NCBI GenBank assembly: GCA_022792335.1
Contig: JAAWAV010000059.1
Span: 1-47,893 of the forward strand
Direction: 5' to 3'
Origin: Lachnospiraceae bacterium
Lineage (GTDB): Bacteria > Bacillota > Clostridia > Lachnospirales > Lachnospiraceae
DNA length: 47,893 bases
In this document: piece by piece, positions 25,728 through 34,616 of the stretch
Numbering within the stretch: the first letter of the stretch is position 1
How the letters are laid out: each line of letters opens with the position of its first letter
Program-made: the position numbers and the translations under genes
Notes under the pieces: generated by a model
Database searches by the model: none
Told to the model about the DNA's origin: nothing
Seen by the model: only the letters and a program-made list of their open reading frames with translations

Positions 25728-26678
25728 ATGGCGTTAATTACAATTATAATTCCGGCGTATAATGGGGAACGGACGATAGGGAAGTGTCTGGATAGCATCA
25801 TCAGGCAGAGTTATAAAAAGATTGAAATCATGGTTATCAATGATGGTTCTTCGGATCATACGCAGGAAATCTGCGAAAGTTATGCCAAAAGAGACTCTAG
25901 GATTCGGGTATTGTCTCAGAAAAATCAAGGGGTTTCTGCAGCCCGGAATACAGGGATCAGACATGCGACGGGGGAATATCTGGCATTTGTAGATGCGGAT
26001 GATTATATTGCTCCTGATATGATTCAGGTTCTATATCAAATGTATGCCCAAAATCAGGAACTTGGCCTTGCGATCTGCGGCTATGACGAGATAACAAATG
26101 AGGGGTGCAGGAATGTAGAAATCCGGAGTGGGAAACAGATGTCCGGAATAGAATTTTTACGGAATTTGTTTCGTATGGATTCGATAAAAGGGTTCCTCTG
26201 TAATAAATTGTTTCGGGCGGAAATTGTTAAAACGTATGAAATCTGGTTGGAAGAAACAATTTATGTGTGTGAGGATTTGCTGTTTTGTTGTCAGTATGGA
26301 ATGCACATTCAGACGGCAGAATATTCGGAGCAAACTTTATATCATTATGTTCTTATGGATTCTAGTGCCACAAGAAGTGGTTTTTCACAAAAACGTTTTA
26401 CTGCTCTTTTGGCATTTAGAAAGATGCAGGAAATGACCAGACGGTTGAGTGACGAAAGTTTAAATGAAAATTTGGACGCTCACTATATTATTATTTGTAT
26501 TCAACTGGCAAAAAGGATATTAAAGCAATATCGTAGCTTTCGAGGGCCGGAGATGGAGCAGATTCTGGTAGTAATGAAAACTATGGATTGGAGTTTCCTT
26601 CGCTCCGATTGGAACTGGAAATATAAATTATTTTATATTCCCTTAAAAATTATCAGTTGCATAAAAAAATCGATTTAA
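25728..26678 (+). CDS. Glycosyltransferase family 2
   Basis: TIIIPAYNGERTIGKCLDSI, VINDGSSDHTQEIC and FVDADDYIAPDM mark a GT2 enzyme of 316 residues with an intact DxD. The ATG follows GGAGGGG by 6 bases. It is one of three consecutive soluble GT2 genes, so the repeat unit likely has at least four sugars counting the priming one. Specificity cannot be read. Confidence 0.9.
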   Translation: MALITIIIPAYNGERTIGKCLDSIIRQSYKKIEIMVINDGSSDHTQEICESYAKRDSRIRVLSQKNQGVSAARNTGIRHATGEYLAFVDADDYIAPDMIQVLYQMYAQNQELGLAICGYDEITNEGCRNVEIRSGKQMSGIEFLRNLFRMDSIKGFLCNKLFRAEIVKTYEIWLEETIYVCEDLLFCCQYGMHIQTAEYSEQTLYHYVLMDSSATRSGFSQKRFTALLAFRKMQEMTRRLSDESLNENLDAHYIIICIQLAKRILKQYRSFRGPEMEQILVVMKTMDWSFLRSDWNWKYKLFYIPLKIISCIKKSI

Positions 26679-26696
26679 ATATATGGGAGAAAATTA

Positions 26697-27695
26697 ATGA
26701 AATTATTGACAATTGTAATTCCCGCCTATAATGTAGAGAAATATTTGAATGATGCGATATCACCATATTTAAAATTGAATTTTGTAAAATATTTGGAGGT
26801 TTTAATTGTTAATGATGGTTCTAAAGATAGGACTTTACAATTAGCGAAGGAGTATGAAAAAAAATATCCGGATTTTATAAAAGTGATTGATAAACAGAAC
26901 GGAGGGCACGGTTCTGCGATCAATGCTGGTATTGAACGGGCCACAGGAAAATATTTTAAAGTAGTGGACGGAGATGACTGGGTTGATGCAAACGTATTAG
27001 ATAAACTATTGGGTTCCTTGGAAACAACAGAATCTGATATGATTGCTACTGGCTTTGTGATTATCTATGAAGATATCAAACAGAAAGAAGAAGTTCATAT
27101 TTGTAATGTAGAGTATGGAAAAGAATATCAATTTTCAGATATTTGTGGAAGAATTGATTATATTCGTATGCATTCAACCATATTCCGGACAAAGATTTTA
27201 CAGGATAATCATATCAGATTAGATGAACATTGTTTTTACGTAGATGTAGAACATGATTTATTTCCCTTAAAATGGATAAAAACAGTTGTATTTTTTGATG
27301 ATTTATTATATCAATATCGAATTGGACGTCCTGGCCAGAGTGTTAATATAAAATCAATGATTAAAAACAGAGAAAATCATGACAGAGTCATTAAAAGAAT
27401 TATAGATTTGATCAGAGATGATACCCTTCCAAAATCAGTGAAAGATTATATGGAAAAGAAATTAGAGAATATGATAAATATTCAGTATTCTATCTTATTT
27501 GCAATGAAGGCAGGGAAAAAAGAACGACAGGAATTAATGGAATATGATGAATGGTTGAAAAAAAATAACAGGGAGCTATATAATTCTATTACTCAAAAGA
27601 AAATTTTACTTATGCGTAAAATGAAATTTTGGAATTACTATTTTGTAAAATTATTATATAAGCTATCCGGAAAAAGGATAGATTATATCAAATAG
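26697..27695 (+). CDS. Glycosyltransferase family 2, AT-rich
   Basis: TIVIPAYNVEKYLNDAI, LIVNDGSKDRTLQLA and KVVDGDDWVDANV identify a GT2 enzyme; the GGHGSAINAGIERATGKY stretch is typical of the acceptor side. The gene is visibly richer in A and T than the genes on either side and uses AT-ending codons heavily, which suggests a separate origin. The C-terminal KKNNRELYNSITQKKILLMR tail is characteristic of Firmicute capsule GT2 enzymes. Start ATG after GGGAG. Confidence 0.9.
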   Translation: MKLLTIVIPAYNVEKYLNDAISPYLKLNFVKYLEVLIVNDGSKDRTLQLAKEYEKKYPDFIKVIDKQNGGHGSAINAGIERATGKYFKVVDGDDWVDANVLDKLLGSLETTESDMIATGFVIIYEDIKQKEEVHICNVEYGKEYQFSDICGRIDYIRMHSTIFRTKILQDNHIRLDEHCFYVDVEHDLFPLKWIKTVVFFDDLLYQYRIGRPGQSVNIKSMIKNRENHDRVIKRIIDLIRDDTLPKSVKDYMEKKLENMINIQYSILFAMKAGKKERQELMEYDEWLKKNNRELYNSITQKKILLMRKMKFWNYYFVKLLYKLSGKRIDYIK

Positions 27696-27718
27696 CCTGT
27701 AAAAGGAGTATAGAAAAT

Positions 27719-28678
27719 ATGTCCTTATTATCGATTGTCCTGCCAGCTTATAACGAGGAAGAAAATATTGAGAAGGTCTGCGAGGTGCTGGGACGGCTTT
27801 TTTCACAAAATGGCATGGAGTATGAGCTCGTGTTCGTCAATGACGGCTCCAAGGATCGGACTTGGGAGAAGATTCGGAAAGCCGGGGAGCAGTATCCCCA
27901 GGTAACGGGAATACAATTTTCACGGAATTTTGGAAAAGAGTCGGCTATTTTTGCAGGACTTGGACAGGCCCGTGGGGATGCGGTGGCTGTCATGGACTGT
28001 GATTTGCAGCATCCGCCGGAAACATTGATTGAGATGTACCGTCTCTGGGAGAACGGCTATGAGGTAGTTGAGGCGGTGAAATCCTCCAGGGGAAAAGAAG
28101 GATTTTTGCACAAGCACAGTGCAGGAATTTTTTATCGTATGATGTCCAGGGCGACAGGGATTGATATGCAGAACGCTTCCGATTTTAAATTGTTGGATAG
28201 GAAGGTGGTAGATGCCCTGCGGGATATGCCGGAGCGAAATATGTTTTTCAGAGCCCTTTCTTCCTGGGTGGGATATAAGACCGTTACGGTCCGATTTGAA
28301 GTACAGGAGCGAAATGCTGGGGAGTCCAAATGGTCTACAGCCAGTTTGATCCGGTATGCTCTTACGAACATTGTGTCTTTTACCTCCATGCCCATGCAGC
28401 TTGTGACAATCAGCGGCTTTGTCGTGCTGATGCTAGCTCTTATTTTGGGAATACAGACCTTAGTAAAATATTTATCCGGGAGTGCAGTGGAGGGTTTTAC
28501 CACTGTGATTCTTTTGTTGCTTCTGATTGGAAGCGCAATTATGATCAGTCTTGGTATTATCGGGTATTATCTGGCGAAAATATATGATGAAGTAAAACAC
28601 AGACCCAAATATCTGATTTCGGAGATAATCCGTGGAAGGGAAACAGAGGAACTGTCTGGACAGAGCAGGAACTATTGA
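27719..28678 (+). CDS. GtrB/DPM1-type polyprenyl-phosphate glycosyltransferase
   Basis: A GT2 catalytic domain (SIVLPAYNEEENIEKVC, FVNDGSKDRTWEKI, VMDCDLQHPPE) is followed by two membrane helices near residues 230-255 and 265-290, the layout of GtrB/YfdH enzymes. These load a single sugar onto undecaprenyl phosphate. The next gene encodes a YfhO-like membrane transferase, so the two probably form a side-branch or teichoic-acid glycosylation pair. The ATG follows AAAGGAG. Confidence 0.9.
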   Translation: MSLLSIVLPAYNEEENIEKVCEVLGRLFSQNGMEYELVFVNDGSKDRTWEKIRKAGEQYPQVTGIQFSRNFGKESAIFAGLGQARGDAVAVMDCDLQHPPETLIEMYRLWENGYEVVEAVKSSRGKEGFLHKHSAGIFYRMMSRATGIDMQNASDFKLLDRKVVDALRDMPERNMFFRALSSWVGYKTVTVRFEVQERNAGESKWSTASLIRYALTNIVSFTSMPMQLVTISGFVVLMLALILGIQTLVKYLSGSAVEGFTTVILLLLLIGSAIMISLGIIGYYLAKIYDEVKHRPKYLISEIIRGRETEELSGQSRNY

Positions 28679-28697
28679 TTCGGGGGAAGAGTGTAAG

Positions 28698-31265
28698 ATG
28701 AAACTTTTGCTTACCAATACAGACAAAAAAAGAAGCTGGATATTTGGAGTTTCCGGTGTCATAGCAGCTACTCTAATCTTGGCTCTGGCCTTTGGAATAC
28801 AGAAAATTTATCCATTTGGAGATCGTACACTGGTTTATCATGATATGCAGTATCAGTATACGGATTTCTTTTTATGGTTCCGAAATGTTTTGCATGGAGA
28901 GGATTCCATCGTTTATTCCTTTGCAAAGGGATTAGGAGGAAATGTGGTAGCTTTGGTTGCATATTACCTGGCATCTCCATTCAATCTGCTGGCATATTTT
29001 GCAACCGCGGAAAATATGGCAGAATTTTTAACTGTATTAATTGGAATGAAGTTGATTTTATGTCATGTTACAGCCTATATTTATCTGACAAAGAGGTTCC
29101 AAACTCCGCCTTTCTATACAATGATTCTGGCGATTGGCTATGCCTTTATGGGCTATAATGTTTTACAGTGCAGCAATGTTATGTGGTTGGATGGCGTGAT
29201 CATACTTCCGATTCTTGCATGGGGAATTTATGGCTGTGTCTGGAAAGGAACCAAAGGAATTTATTTTCTTGCGCTATTTTATGGAGTTTTTTCCAATTGG
29301 TATATAGGATATATTCTCTGCCTGTTTGCCGTTCTTTACTTCCTGTTTGAATTGATTTTGAAAAATGGTCGGAACTTTTTCTGGAAAGGGCTGGATATAT
29401 TTCGACAAACAGGGCGCTTTGCGGCGACGTCTGTGCTGGCGGTGATGTCTACCGGCATGTTGTTTTTGCCTCAGGCGCTTCAGATGGCGAAGGAAGGGGA
29501 GAAATTTGACTGGTCGATTTTCCGGGGAGAATTTAGCTTCCCCTTTCTTTCCGGGGCCAGAGATTTATTTTTAAACGGGGACAAGCTTACGTGGTCGGAG
29601 TCCAACCCGCCGATTTTTGTGGGAAGTTTTATGATTCTGTGGGTGGTATTGTTTCTTTTTTCAAAGAAAACAGAGTCGTGGAAACGATATCTGGCAGTTG
29701 GTTTTTTGGCGGGAGGAATGGTAGTTTTTAACTTTAAGCCTTTCAATTACTTTTTTTCTGTGTTGAAGGTTCCTTCTTCCCATACCTACCGATATGCATT
29801 TCTTTATTCCTTTTTCCTACTGGTGGTAGCGGCTCTGTGCATTCAGGAACAGGGCGAAAAACCTGGAAAGCGAGAGATGGGAAAAGCTGTCGGAATCCTC
29901 GTATTTTTGGCACTTTTTTATGACTATATTCAGCCTTATACGAGCAGAAGAGGTCTGTATATGTGCTGCTTTTTCATAGTGGCGATTGGATTTTGTCTGA
30001 CGGGGATGGATGAAAAAAAGACCAGAAAACGGTTGGCTTTTGGAGCAGTGATTCTGGCCTGTACGGTGGCAGAGTTTGTCGGGAAACTGACGATGGAGTT
30101 TATGGACCACACGCAGAGCGCCTCCATGTATACGGATTATAATTCCAGTGTGCAAAAAGTGGTGAATGCCATTAAAACTTTCGATCCGGGCTGTTACCGT
30201 ATGGACAAAACTTTCACCAGATTTTCCGACAGAAGCGCCTGTAATTCGGAATCTATGGCTTTTGGTTATAGTGCAGTTTCTCATTACAGTTCGACAAATA
30301 ATGTGAAGCTTGCAGAAATTTTAAAAGCGATGGGCTACAGCAGCGATACGACGATTATTCCGTTTACATCTATGCTGCCGATGGATTCTCTTCTGGGGAT
30401 CAAATATGTGCTGTCCAAATATCCGATTGCAGGATATGAGCTGGTGGAAAAAGACGTTGCAGAGGGGATTGATTTATACAGAAATCCATATGCGCTTTCT
30501 GCCGGTTATCCCTCTATGCTTTCAAAGCTGCCGGAGGGCCAAACAGGAGTCTTTGAATACCAGGAACAGTTTTTATCAGGAGTTTTGGGAGAGTCGGCAG
30601 GTTTCTATACGAAGGTAGATGTGGCAGAGGAAAGTACAGATTCCCTTAGCCAGACAGAATGGAAAATTCATGCAACAGAGGATGGGCCTTTATACGTTTA
30701 TTTTACCAATGGGCAGCCAGGAATGCAGATTTATGTAAATGGAGAATATCTGTGTCAGAATAATTGGTACGACAATACAGTGAGATGTCTAGGAGAGTTT
30801 CAGAAAGGAGAAACCGTTATCGTTCAGGTAAGAAAGGGCAGTGGCCCATATATGAAAGATTATGGATTTTGCGGAGTAAGTCTGAATATGGAACAATTTG
30901 CCCGGACGATGGAGCACATACAGAGGAATCCATGCATTGTTCAGAAAATGGAGGGGACGACCCTTTTGGCAGAATATGAGGGAGAGGAACCTACAGAACT
31001 TATGTTCACAGTTCCCTATGAGACAGGCTGGAGAGTAAAGGTAAACGGAAAGGACGCCTCTTATGTAGAGAAAGGCGGTTTCATCGGAGTAGAAGTGCCG
31101 GCGGGAAAAAATCAAATTGAGATGGATTATGAATTGCCAGGAGGGGGCGCAGGGTTAGCTTTGACAATGATAGGGATTTTTGTCTTTGGGCTGTGGGAAT
31201 TTTTAGGCAAGCGCGCTACAGGCCGGCCTTCAAAGAAAAGAATCCGGTCAAAAGTTAGTTCATAA
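28698..31265 (+). CDS. YfhO-family membrane glycosyltransferase-like protein
   Basis: The 855-residue protein has about 13 membrane segments followed by a large extracellular C-terminal domain. It contains FGDRTLVYHDMQYQYTDFF and LGGNVVALVAYYLASPFNLL near the start, which are conserved in YfhO proteins. YfhO is linked to lipoteichoic-acid glycosylation in other Firmicutes, using a polyprenyl-phosphate sugar donor such as the GtrB product upstream. ATG 28698, after GGGGGAAGAG, is preferred to 28632, which would overlap the previous gene by 47 bases. Last gene of the operon. Confidence 0.85.
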   Translation: MKLLLTNTDKKRSWIFGVSGVIAATLILALAFGIQKIYPFGDRTLVYHDMQYQYTDFFLWFRNVLHGEDSIVYSFAKGLGGNVVALVAYYLASPFNLLAYFATAENMAEFLTVLIGMKLILCHVTAYIYLTKRFQTPPFYTMILAIGYAFMGYNVLQCSNVMWLDGVIILPILAWGIYGCVWKGTKGIYFLALFYGVFSNWYIGYILCLFAVLYFLFELILKNGRNFFWKGLDIFRQTGRFAATSVLAVMSTGMLFLPQALQMAKEGEKFDWSIFRGEFSFPFLSGARDLFLNGDKLTWSESNPPIFVGSFMILWVVLFLFSKKTESWKRYLAVGFLAGGMVVFNFKPFNYFFSVLKVPSSHTYRYAFLYSFFLLVVAALCIQEQGEKPGKREMGKAVGILVFLALFYDYIQPYTSRRGLYMCCFFIVAIGFCLTGMDEKKTRKRLAFGAVILACTVAEFVGKLTMEFMDHTQSASMYTDYNSSVQKVVNAIKTFDPGCYRMDKTFTRFSDRSACNSESMAFGYSAVSHYSSTNNVKLAEILKAMGYSSDTTIIPFTSMLPMDSLLGIKYVLSKYPIAGYELVEKDVAEGIDLYRNPYALSAGYPSMLSKLPEGQTGVFEYQEQFLSGVLGESAGFYTKVDVAEESTDSLSQTEWKIHATEDGPLYVYFTNGQPGMQIYVNGEYLCQNNWYDNTVRCLGEFQKGETVIVQVRKGSGPYMKDYGFCGVSLNMEQFARTMEHIQRNPCIVQKMEGTTLLAEYEGEEPTELMFTVPYETGWRVKVNGKDASYVEKGGFIGVEVPAGKNQIEMDYELPGGGAGLALTMIGIFVFGLWEFLGKRATGRPSKKRIRSKVSS

Positions 31266-31332
31266 CGGCGGCCACGGAATCTGAGTGGAGTCGGTGACAG
31301 AGGAATCTGATTCAGTAGGAGAACAGAAAAAC

Positions 31333-31385
31333 AGGCTTCACCACAGGGAGATCCGGAAGGAAACTCTATGGCGAAGCCTATTTTA
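31333..31385. terminator. Bidirectional terminator
   Basis: AGGCTTC (31333-31339) pairs with GAAGCCT (31373-31379), extended inwards by CCA/TGG after a mismatch. A T-rich run follows on the plus strand and an A-rich run precedes it, so it can end both the polysaccharide operon and the convergent Spo0A_C-like gene. Confidence 0.65.
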
Positions 31386-31397
31386 TATCATAAAAAT

Positions 31398-31754
31398 TCA
31401 GACATTATCGCATGCCTGGTTCAGTTCCTCTGCAAAATATTCTGCAAAGATTTTGATCAGTTCTCTGGGATAAGGAGGCTTGTTTTCCCAACAAGGATTT
31501 CCGGTCATTTGGGATAATAGTGTACCACCACCGTTTCGTATCATAACATCCCGAATGGTCCGGAGATTTTTCTCAACAGACGCCGGATCGGTGCAGCAGG
31601 TTTGGGCGATAGGAGTATAGATTTCCCTATGGATGTTCATCAGTCGTTCAGGTTTTTCGGCGGCCATGGTTATAGCCAAAATGAAATACCGGTATCCGCG
31701 GTAATGACGGGAAATACCCACGGAGCGGAGTGTGGATTTCAAAGCTTTGTTCAT
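31398..31754 (-). CDS. Stand-alone Spo0A C-terminal-like DNA-binding protein (copy A)
   Basis: The 118 residues align with the DNA-binding domain of Spo0A: STLRSVGISRHYRGYRYFIL, IYTPIAQTCCTDPASVEKNL and RTIRDVMIRNG correspond to its GYxYL, IAxxxxTTxxxVER and recognition-helix region. There is no receiver domain, so phosphorelay control is absent. It could compete with or imitate Spo0A at its boxes, or regulate locally. It has a close paralogue at 31871-32233 with a matching promoter. ATG after GGGAGGAA. The alignment is by eye, but several motifs agree in order. Confidence 0.75.
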   Translation of the reverse strand: MNKALKSTLRSVGISRHYRGYRYFILAITMAAEKPERLMNIHREIYTPIAQTCCTDPASVEKNLRTIRDVMIRNGGGTLLSQMTGNPCWENKPPYPRELIKIFAEYFAEELNQACDNV

Positions 31755-31810
31755 AGACGATTCCTCCCTTATACATGTATTTTTTCATTTTTATCGTTCG
31801 TACTTCTTAA

Positions 31811-31839
31811 AATATAGAACAAAATAGAAGGAAAGTCCA
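31811..31839 (-). promoter_or_regulatory. Promoter of Spo0A_C-like copy A, with upstream shared motif
   Basis: On the minus strand TGGACT (31839-31834) and TATATT (31816-31811) are 17 bases apart. Ten bases further upstream is TTTTGGTCTATTTTT (31864-31850), which differs by one base from the motif at the same place before copy B. Confidence 0.65.
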
Positions 31840-31870
31840 TGGAGAAGAGAAAAATAGACCAAAAGAGCCC

Positions 31871-32233
31871 TTAAAAAGACGATTGATTCTGATCAGCCCC
31901 GATCAGTTCTTCTGAAAAGTATTCGGCAAAAGCTTCGATGATTTCCCTGGGATAAGGAGGCCTTCCCGGCCAGGAACTACCGGTCATTTTGGATAACAGT
32001 GTGAGAGCGCCATTTCGTATCATGACATCCCGGATGGTCCGAAGATTTTTTTCAACAGTTGCGGAACTGGCGTGACAGGCTTCGGCAATGGGAATGTATA
32101 TTTCTCTACGGATATTTTGCAGACGCCAAGGTTTTTCAGCAGCCATGGTTACAGCCAGGATGAAATACCGGTATCCGCAGTAATGAGGGGAAACGCCGAC
32201 GGACTGGAGTGTGGATTGCATGGTTGGTTTCAT
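31871..32233 (-). CDS. Stand-alone Spo0A C-terminal-like DNA-binding protein (copy B)
   Basis: The 120 residues are about two-thirds identical to copy A, with the shared core VEKNLRTIRDVMIRNG and GYRYFILAVTMAAEKP, and PPYPREIIEAFAEYFSEEL near the end. It is a full-length, undamaged tandem duplicate, with differences concentrated in the N-terminus and the SSWPGR loop, so both copies appear to be under selection. ATG after AGGAGG. Function inferred from the Spo0A_C resemblance. Confidence 0.75.
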   Translation of the reverse strand: MKPTMQSTLQSVGVSPHYCGYRYFILAVTMAAEKPWRLQNIRREIYIPIAEACHASSATVEKNLRTIRDVMIRNGALTLLSKMTGSSWPGRPPYPREIIEAFAEYFSEELIGADQNQSSF

Positions 32234-32285
32234 ACGTAGTTCCTCCTTTTCACATGTGTGGATTTATCTTTTGGATCTTTCTTAA

Positions 32286-32314
32286 AATATAGAATAAAAT
32301 GAAAGAAAAGTCCA
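32286..32314 (-). promoter_or_regulatory. Promoter of Spo0A_C-like copy B, with upstream shared motif
   Basis: TGGACT (32314-32309) and TATATT (32291-32286) again have a 17-base spacer on the minus strand. TTTTGGTCGATTTTT (32339-32325) sits 10 bases upstream, as in copy A, while the bases between differ. The core TCGAC resembles part of a Spo0A box (TTCGACA). Confidence 0.65.
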
Positions 32315-32453
32315 TAGAGGGGCTAAAAATCGACCAAAAAAGTCATTTATATCCATTATTCGAGGTAAATAATGACAATGCGTCTATAAGAATCGTGTTT
32401 TTGTAGAGAATTTTATGATAAAATCGAAAAAAACAGGTTGGGAGAATGCGATT

Positions 32454-33128
32454 ATGGCATATAAAATTTTAATTGCAGACGATGAGGAAGATATTCGGGC
32501 ATTACTCATGGATTTTTTTTATATGCAGGGATATCGGACAGAGACCGCGAAAGATGGAAAAGAGGTTTTGGAACGGATATCTGGGCAACCGGATCTGATT
32601 CTCCTGGATATTAATATGCCGGGAATGGACGGGCTGGAGGTGTGCCGGAGGATCCGGGAATATGTGGATTGCCCGATCTTGTTTTTGACAGCCAGGGTGG
32701 AGGAGCAGGATCGGATTAACGGGTTGATGATCGGAGGCGACGATTATATTATCAAGCCCTTTTCTCTGGAGGAACTGGGAGCGCGGGTGACGGCTCATCT
32801 GCGGCGGGAGGCCAGAGCCGGGAAAAAGGAAGCCCTCCGGTTTTTGGATGAGCTGGTCATTCATTATTCCAGACGATGTGTTTACTGCAGTGGCGAGAAT
32901 GTAGGTCTTACAAAGACAGAGTTTGATATTGTAGAGCTGCTCTCCATGAATCGGGGCCAGGTGTTTTCCAAGGAACGGATCTATGAGAAACTCTGGGGCT
33001 ATGACAGCGACGGCGATGAAGCGATTGTGACGGAACATATCCGGAGGATTCGTCTGAAGCTTAAAAAGTATTCGGAGAATACGTATATCGAGACAGTCTG
33101 GGGGGTGGGCTACCAGTGGGTTGGCTGA
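32454..33128 (+). CDS. OmpR-family response regulator
   Basis: An N-terminal receiver domain (ILIADDEEDIRALL, phospho-acceptor in LILLDINMPGMDG, then IIKPFSLEELGARV) is joined to a winged-helix output domain (LTKTEFDIVELLSMNRGQVF, HIRRIRLKLKK). ATG 32454, 9 bases after GGGAG, is preferred to ATG 32415. It overlaps the histidine kinase gene by 13 bases and precedes an ABC exporter, an arrangement seen in antimicrobial-peptide or envelope-stress responses. Confidence 0.9.
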   Translation: MAYKILIADDEEDIRALLMDFFYMQGYRTETAKDGKEVLERISGQPDLILLDINMPGMDGLEVCRRIREYVDCPILFLTARVEEQDRINGLMIGGDDYIIKPFSLEELGARVTAHLRREARAGKKEALRFLDELVIHYSRRCVYCSGENVGLTKTEFDIVELLSMNRGQVFSKERIYEKLWGYDSDGDEAIVTEHIRRIRLKLKKYSENTYIETVWGVGYQWVG

Positions 33129-34465
33129 AACGAAAATGGCGGGTACTCCGGGAAAGTCTGTTTCATCTTTCCTTAAAAAAAGCTTTGGCTCTTTATATAG
33201 TCTTAGGGACGGCGATTACATTGTTTGTCATCGGGATTTCCGGATCTCTTTCCCAGGATATTTTAAATAATCTTCACTGGAAATATCAGTCTCTTGCGGA
33301 GCAGAATGCTAAGGAAGAACGATCTCTAAGGCCAGGGATTTCTGGGATAGGAGATGGAGAGCCTATGTATCCTGAGCCGGAGAATGGAACAACGGATGAT
33401 GAATCAGAATATTATGGGGATGCAGAATTTTTCTACGGACAGGAATATTATCTGATACCTTATGAGGGATATGTTAATATTGATGCTGAAATGGACAGCA
33501 TGGACCGGGCAATTCGGAATCTAATGGATTTTTTGCAAACCTGGGGGCCCTTTTTATATATTGCAGCCGGAGTATCTGGAATCTGCATTTCGTTTTATCG
33601 GAATAAGTTAAAAGTCCCGCTTCAAATCCTGGCGGACGGTGCGGAAAAAATTGCCGCCAACGATCTGGAGTTTACTTGCGAATATCAGGCCAGGGATGAG
33701 ATGGGAAGGCTCTGTGCCGGATTTGAGAAAATGAGGGGGAGCCTCAGGGAAAATCATCAGAAGATGTGGGATATGATGGAGGAGCAGAGACGGCTCAACC
33801 ATGCGTTTGCCCACGATCTTCGAACCCCTCTCACAGTGCTACATGGATATATTGATTTTCTGGAGAAATATTATCCGGAAGGGAAGATAAGCAGGGAGAA
33901 GCTTATGGAGACGCTTGTCATGATGGACCGACAGGTTTTAAGACTTAGGCGCTTTGGGGATACTATGAAGAGTGTGAGTTCTCTGGAGGATAGAAAAGCA
34001 GTGAAAAAGCTGGTCACGGGGGCAGAGATTTTTGGAGCGGTAAAATCCATGTCGGAGGCCCTTGACGGAACCGGGGATATCCGGATCTGGACGGAGCAGC
34101 GCATTTTGCCAGAGCAGAAGTTCCATTTGGATGAAGAGCTTTTTCTGGAAGTGGCGGAGAATCTTCTTTCAAACGGTATGCGTTATGCGAAGGAATGGTT
34201 GCAGGTAATCCTTGTAGAAGCAGGGGGCTTTCTGGAACTTTATGTGAAAGATGACGGGCCGGGATTTTCAGATGAGGGCCTTCGTATGGCAACGAAACCT
34301 TACTACAGGGACAAAGGGGAAACGGATAAGGAGCACTTTGGGATCGGGCTTTATATCTGCCGGATGCTATGTGAGAAGCACGGAGGTGGCTTAAGCGTCC
34401 ATAACAGCGTGGACGGCGGAGCGATTGTTTCAGCGGCTTTTGAGACAAAGGTGCCAGAGAAATAA
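33116..34465 (+). CDS. Sensor histidine kinase
   Basis: Two membrane helices (about residues 18-42 and 140-162) flank an extracellular sensor of about 100 residues rich in acidic and tyrosine residues. A HAMP domain, the phospho-acceptor motif FAHDLRTPLTVLHGY and ATP-binding boxes (NLLSNGMRYA, DDGPGF, FGIGLYICRML) follow. The GTG start overlaps the response regulator end, giving coupled synthesis. The signal is unknown; the adjacent exporter suggests an envelope-active compound. Confidence 0.92.
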   Translation: MGWLKRKWRVLRESLFHLSLKKALALYIVLGTAITLFVIGISGSLSQDILNNLHWKYQSLAEQNAKEERSLRPGISGIGDGEPMYPEPENGTTDDESEYYGDAEFFYGQEYYLIPYEGYVNIDAEMDSMDRAIRNLMDFLQTWGPFLYIAAGVSGICISFYRNKLKVPLQILADGAEKIAANDLEFTCEYQARDEMGRLCAGFEKMRGSLRENHQKMWDMMEEQRRLNHAFAHDLRTPLTVLHGYIDFLEKYYPEGKISREKLMETLVMMDRQVLRLRRFGDTMKSVSSLEDRKAVKKLVTGAEIFGAVKSMSEALDGTGDIRIWTEQRILPEQKFHLDEELFLEVAENLLSNGMRYAKEWLQVILVEAGGFLELYVKDDGPGFSDEGLRMATKPYYRDKGETDKEHFGIGLYICRMLCEKHGGGLSVHNSVDGGAIVSAAFETKVPEK

Positions 34466-34522
34466 ATTCGTGGTAGAAGTTCGGAGCTTCTAGAGAAAAA
34501 GTAGAGATTTTACTTTTATAAT

Positions 34523-34557
34523 AACCCTGACGGTAAAAAATGGCCGCCGGGGTTTTT
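34523..34557 (+). terminator. Terminator after the two-component system
   Basis: AACCC (34523-34527) pairs with GGGTT (34550-34554) and CGG with CCG inside, followed by TTTTTC. It would end or attenuate transcription before the ABC genes. Confidence 0.6.
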
Positions 34558-34616
34558 CATATAGGGGAATTTGTCTCATGAAAATTTCCAAACGCGGTCG
34601 GGAAGGAATAGTGAAT

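Noticed and set aside
28632-28697. Longer start of the YfhO-like protein
   Set aside because: It would overlap the previous gene; GGGGGAAGAG before ATG 28698 gives a better start.
31285-31473. 62-residue plus-strand reading after the YfhO-like gene
   Set aside because: It overlaps the bidirectional terminator and the end of the Spo0A_C-like gene, with no ribosome binding site or recognisable content.
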